Shown: positions 61,171-64,000 of the stretch, one piece after another | How the letters are laid out: the number at the start of each line of letters is the position of its first letter | How positions within the stretch are numbered: position 1 is the stretch's first letter | Source of the DNA: Ensifer sp. LCM 4579 | GTDB taxonomy: Bacteria > Pseudomonadota > Alphaproteobacteria > Rhizobiales > Rhizobiaceae | NCBI RefSeq assembly: GCF_001854885.1 | Contig: NZ_MDDV01000035.1 | Location: 1-64,000, forward strand | Length of the DNA: 64,000 nt | Reading direction: 5' to 3' | Translations under genes and position numbers: made by a program | The notes under the pieces: model-generated | Databases searched by the model: none | Told to the model about the DNA's origin: nothing | Seen by the model: only the letters and a program-made list of their open reading frames with translations

Positions 61171-61776
61171 ATGCAGCCGACGATGAAGGCTACCGCAATG
61201 GCTTTCCGCGCCATCCTAACCACGATCATGATGATCGGCGTCGCCCTGACAACCGGCGCCAATTCCGCCGCCCACGCCCAATCCGCCAACGGAAGCCAGT
61301 ATACGATGCAGGAGATCGTCGATGCCGGCCACACCTTCTTCGGCGAAACTTCCGGCGGCCTTGCCAAGGTGGTGGAGCGCGCCTTCGAAAGTTACGGCCT
61401 GCCGAACGGCTACATTCTCGGGCAGGAAGGCTCAGGCGCCTTCATCGCCGGCCTCACCTATGGTGAGGGCGAGCTCCACACCAAGAATGTCGGCCAGCAT
61501 CCGGTCTTCTGGCAGGGCCCATCGCTCGGGCTTGATTGGGGCGGACAAGGCAGCCGGGCAATGATGCTCGTCTACAATCTGCCGAGCGTGCCGGCGCTCT
61601 ACAAGCGCTTCGGTGGCGTCTCCGGCTCGGCCTATGTCGTCGCCGGTGTCGGCATGACGGTGCTGACGGACGAGCACGTCGTGGTCGTGCCGATCCGCAC
61701 CGGTATCGGCGCAAGGCTCGGCGTCAATGTCGGCTATTTGAAGCTGACCCAGCAGCCGACCTGGAATCCCTTCTGA
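61171..61776 (+). CDS. DUF1134 (EipA-type) periplasmic protein
   Basis: A 201-residue exported protein: signal peptide about residues 1-36 (cleavage near AHA-QSA), then the DUF1134 domain with EIVDAGHTFFGETSGGLA, GYILGQEGSGAFI, LGLDWGGQGSR and VGVGYLKLT-like end (here VNVGYLKLT). In Brucella the orthologue EipA supports envelope integrity and is linked to CtrA. GGAGGAAACG before the ATG is a strong ribosome site. Confidence 0.88.
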   Translation: MQPTMKATAMAFRAILTTIMMIGVALTTGANSAAHAQSANGSQYTMQEIVDAGHTFFGETSGGLAKVVERAFESYGLPNGYILGQEGSGAFIAGLTYGEGELHTKNVGQHPVFWQGPSLGLDWGGQGSRAMMLVYNLPSVPALYKRFGGVSGSAYVVAGVGMTVLTDEHVVVVPIRTGIGARLGVNVGYLKLTQQPTWNPF

Positions 61777-61937
61777 GAGCGGTGACGTCGGGCGCGCAGG
61801 GTTGATCGTTGCGGATATGGAAAGGCGTGCAAGCTTGCGGTAAATGTCATTTCAGGCGTCATGCTTTATTGCGAAGAACGAATGGGCTGCCAGACCGTCC
61901 CGCAGGGGCGGTCCGGTCCAGATGAAACGGCCGGCAC

Positions 61938-63095
61938 GTGATCGAATATGCACTCCTCTTTGCCCTCGGCTTCCTGACGGCGGTCCTCTTCGGCCTCATG
62001 ATCGCGCCCGCCATTCAGAAGCGCATCGTGCGCTTCGCCGAGGACCGGCTGAAGGCAACCATGCCATTGAGCCCCCAGGAAGTGCGCGCACAGAGGGATG
62101 CGGCCCGCGCGACCTACGCCGCCGAAAACGCCAAAACCACGCAGGCCCTGCGCCGAGAACGCGACAAGGGCGTCGCCCTGATGCTGCAGAGCGAACGGAC
62201 ACACCAGGAGGCGCGCCGACTGGCCGGCGAAAACACCGAACTGCAGGCGCAGGTGGCGGAGATGAACATCGAGGTCACCACTATGCGCTCGACCATCAGG
62301 GAACTCGAGCAGCGGCTTGCGGACATGCGCGCGTCATTCGAAAACCTGCAGCGCGCCGATGGCGACAAGAGCGAGACCATTCGCCGGCTTAAGAATGAAC
62401 TGGACAGGCACACCGCCGAGATCGACAGCCTTCGCATCGACGTGGTGGCGCGGGAGACCGAGGTCGAGCATCTGAAGAGCCGTGTCGCCGGGCTGCGCGA
62501 CGAGCGCGAGGCGCTGCGGGCGGACCTCAAGGTGGAAAATGCGCGTACACGCGAAATGGAGTTGCGCCTGGAGCGGGACGGCAACCGCATACGTCAGCTG
62601 GAAACGAAGCTTGCCCGCGAAACCGCTGCGAAAGCGGACCGCGAAAGCACGCTCGAGCGCCGCGCCGAGGAAATTGAGAAGCTGAAGGTGCGGTTGAAGT
62701 CGGCGAACCAGGAGACCCGCCAGGCGACGAGGGCTCTCCGCACCGCCGGCTTGAAGCTGCCGAAACAGCCGACGCCAAGCTGGAAAGCGGCAAGTGACGC
62801 CGGGGAGAAAGAGAAGGCCATGTCGCTGGGGCCCGATGCCGACACGCTCTCCGAAGATATGCGCATGCGCGCAACGGCGCTCTCGGAACGTCTGACCAAT
62901 TCGAAATCCGCCGCCCATGACGAGGCGCTGCGCGAGGAAATGGCAGCGATTGCCGCCGGCATGATCGCGCTCACCGCCATGCGCGAGGGCGACACCTCGC
63001 CGATCCACGGTCTCCTTACCGGCGAAGAGACAGAGAAGCACGAAAATGGAAACAGCCTGGCAGAGCGCGCCAAGGAATTGTTGTCGCCGAAATAA
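61938..63095 (+). CDS. Membrane-anchored coiled-coil protein
   Basis: A 385-residue protein with one N-terminal membrane helix (about residues 3-25) and a very long Arg/Glu-rich coiled coil (about 50-270) with heptads throughout. A short globular-looking C-terminal part follows (about 300-385, with REEMAAIAAGMIALTA). It starts with GTG. I recognise no characterised family. The shape suggests a cell-envelope or cytoskeletal scaffold, and its position next to cell-cycle genes is suggestive only. Confidence 0.8.
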   Translation: MIEYALLFALGFLTAVLFGLMIAPAIQKRIVRFAEDRLKATMPLSPQEVRAQRDAARATYAAENAKTTQALRRERDKGVALMLQSERTHQEARRLAGENTELQAQVAEMNIEVTTMRSTIRELEQRLADMRASFENLQRADGDKSETIRRLKNELDRHTAEIDSLRIDVVARETEVEHLKSRVAGLRDEREALRADLKVENARTREMELRLERDGNRIRQLETKLARETAAKADRESTLERRAEEIEKLKVRLKSANQETRQATRALRTAGLKLPKQPTPSWKAASDAGEKEKAMSLGPDADTLSEDMRMRATALSERLTNSKSAAHDEALREEMAAIAAGMIALTAMREGDTSPIHGLLTGEETEKHENGNSLAERAKELLSPK

Positions 63096-63135
63096 TGCCG
63101 CGGCCTTCGGTGGAACGTTTTCGACTGCGCCCCGG

Positions 63136-63966
63136 TCAGATCCGATCGTTGACGCGCGCAACCTGATGGAGCGCAATGCCTGCCGCCATCGCGACATTGA
63201 GGCTGTCGAGGCCCGGCCGCTGGCGGATGCGCGCGGTCCGAACGGCTGACAGAATGGTCTGCGGCAGGCCCTCGCCTTCGGTGCCGACAAGGAGCGCCGT
63301 GCGCGGCGCCGGCGCAATCTCCCCCACATCGGTCTCGCCGCGCGGCGACAGGCCCCAGATCGCAAAGCCCGCTGCCTGCAGCCTTTCAATCAGATCGGCC
63401 GCGGTCCCCTCACGCGCGAAAGGCAGCGTCAGCACGGAGCCGACCGACACGCGGATCGCCTTGCGATACATCGGATCGCAGGTGGTCTGATCCATCAGCA
63501 CCGCATCGACACCGAAGGCCGCCGCGTTTCGAAACAGCGATCCCATATTGTCGTGGTTGGAGATGCCGCAGGCGGCGAGAACCAGGCTGGACGCGGGAAG
63601 GTTGGCAATCAGCGCGTCCCTGCCCGGCATCTGATCGCATCGGCCGAGCGCCAGTACGCCGCGATGCATGTTGAAACCGGCGACCGCATCGAAGATCCGG
63701 GCATCGGCCATGTAGACCGGTACCTCGGGCGGAAACCCGGCAAGCAAAGCCGCAAGACCGGCGACGCGATTTTCCAGGAGCAGGATCGCTTCGGCGGCAA
63801 TGCCGCGGCCGGAGCGATGCGCCGCCGCGAGCATGCGCAGCACGACGGTGCCCTCGGCGATGAAGCGGCCCTCGCGCCCGGTGAGATCGCGCTCCCTTAT
63901 CGAGACGAATCCCGCAATGCGCGGGTCCGCCGGGTCTTCAATCCGGATCGGACGGGCCGCGCCCAT
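63136..63966 (-). CDS. SpoU/TrmH family RNA 2'-O-methyltransferase
   Basis: A 276-residue SPOUT methyltransferase. The N-terminal substrate-binding domain covers about residues 20-110 with GREGRFIAEG. The C-terminal knot carries the three SpoU motifs: SNHDNMGSLFRNAAAFG (about 136-152), LLVGTEGEGLP (about 226-236) and RPGLDSLNVAMAAGIAL (about 250-266). The target is rRNA or tRNA and cannot be told from sequence. Nothing is recognised in the last 34 bases of the window. Confidence 0.9.
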   Translation of the reverse strand: MGAARPIRIEDPADPRIAGFVSIRERDLTGREGRFIAEGTVVLRMLAAAHRSGRGIAAEAILLLENRVAGLAALLAGFPPEVPVYMADARIFDAVAGFNMHRGVLALGRCDQMPGRDALIANLPASSLVLAACGISNHDNMGSLFRNAAAFGVDAVLMDQTTCDPMYRKAIRVSVGSVLTLPFAREGTAADLIERLQAAGFAIWGLSPRGETDVGEIAPAPRTALLVGTEGEGLPQTILSAVRTARIRQRPGLDSLNVAMAAGIALHQVARVNDRI

Positions 63967-64000
63967 GCCGTCAATTCGTCCTGACGGTGACGTCCGCGAC

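Overview
The window is a high-GC alphaproteobacterial chromosome segment that I infer comes from Sinorhizobium (Ensifer), most likely S. meliloti or a very close relative. The reasons are: a hutX-hutW-hutV-hutH block in the order described for S. meliloti; the SciP, CtrA, ChpT and CcrM-site (GANTC) cell-cycle signature; sigma-70 promoters of the CTTGAC-N17-CTATAT type; EcfG/RpoE2-type GGAAC-N16/17-CGTT promoters; and many copies of a palindromic intergenic mosaic repeat typical of rhizobia. No phage, transposase or CRISPR array was seen. Nearly all genes look vertically inherited, and most sit in short operons with 1-8 bp overlaps.

Layout. 0-13 kb: hpt, the ftsEX division ABC pair, a YdcF-type protein, plsC, chaC, a DUF2125 protein, hisC-tyrC, a methyltransferase, gloB with a cupin, and a DUF3108 protein. 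13-19.4 kb: rpmB, a VUT/YhhQ-type transporter, a phytase-like esterase, and the cobaltochelatase genes cobS and cobT with a J-domain gene and bolA. 19.4-25.2 kb: a 373-bp inverted-repeat element, a CorC/HlyC-family protein, aroB-aroK, xerD and accA. 25.5-33.9 kb: an L,D-transpeptidase lipoprotein, a TusA-like protein, a CobW-type GTPase behind a D,D-carboxypeptidase, an M20 amidohydrolase with its Lrp regulator, and an alcohol dehydrogenase divergent from an AraC regulator.

34-48.8 kb is the most interesting part. Two convergent ~1000-residue paralogues each fuse an APH-type kinase, an M23-like domain and a class-III PLP enzyme. They abut a HutC-type regulator, hutF, a ProU-type ABC transporter (hutXWV), a histidine ammonia-lyase homologue, a YjiH-type membrane protein and HutD. 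The lyase homologue lacks the Ala-Ser-Gly triad that forms the MIO cofactor and also has other active-site changes. I infer that it is not a histidase but eliminates a quaternary amine (trimethylamine) from a histidine betaine such as hercynine or ergothioneine, which the betaine-type transporter would import.

48.8-54.5 kb is an accessory stretch of small and hypothetical genes, three of them behind apparent EcfG (general stress) promoters, then a PAP2 phosphatase, an ArnT-like glycosyltransferase and a tRNA-Met. 54.7-64 kb: mnmA, a LuxR-type regulator, and a cell-cycle block of sciP, a FliJ-like gene, ctrA, a degenerate receiver protein, chpT and a DUF1134 (EipA-type) envelope gene. It ends with a coiled-coil membrane protein and a SpoU-type rRNA/tRNA methyltransferase. 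CtrA-box-like sites lie before ftsE, sciP and the DUF1134 gene, and five GANTC sites crowd the ctrA promoter.
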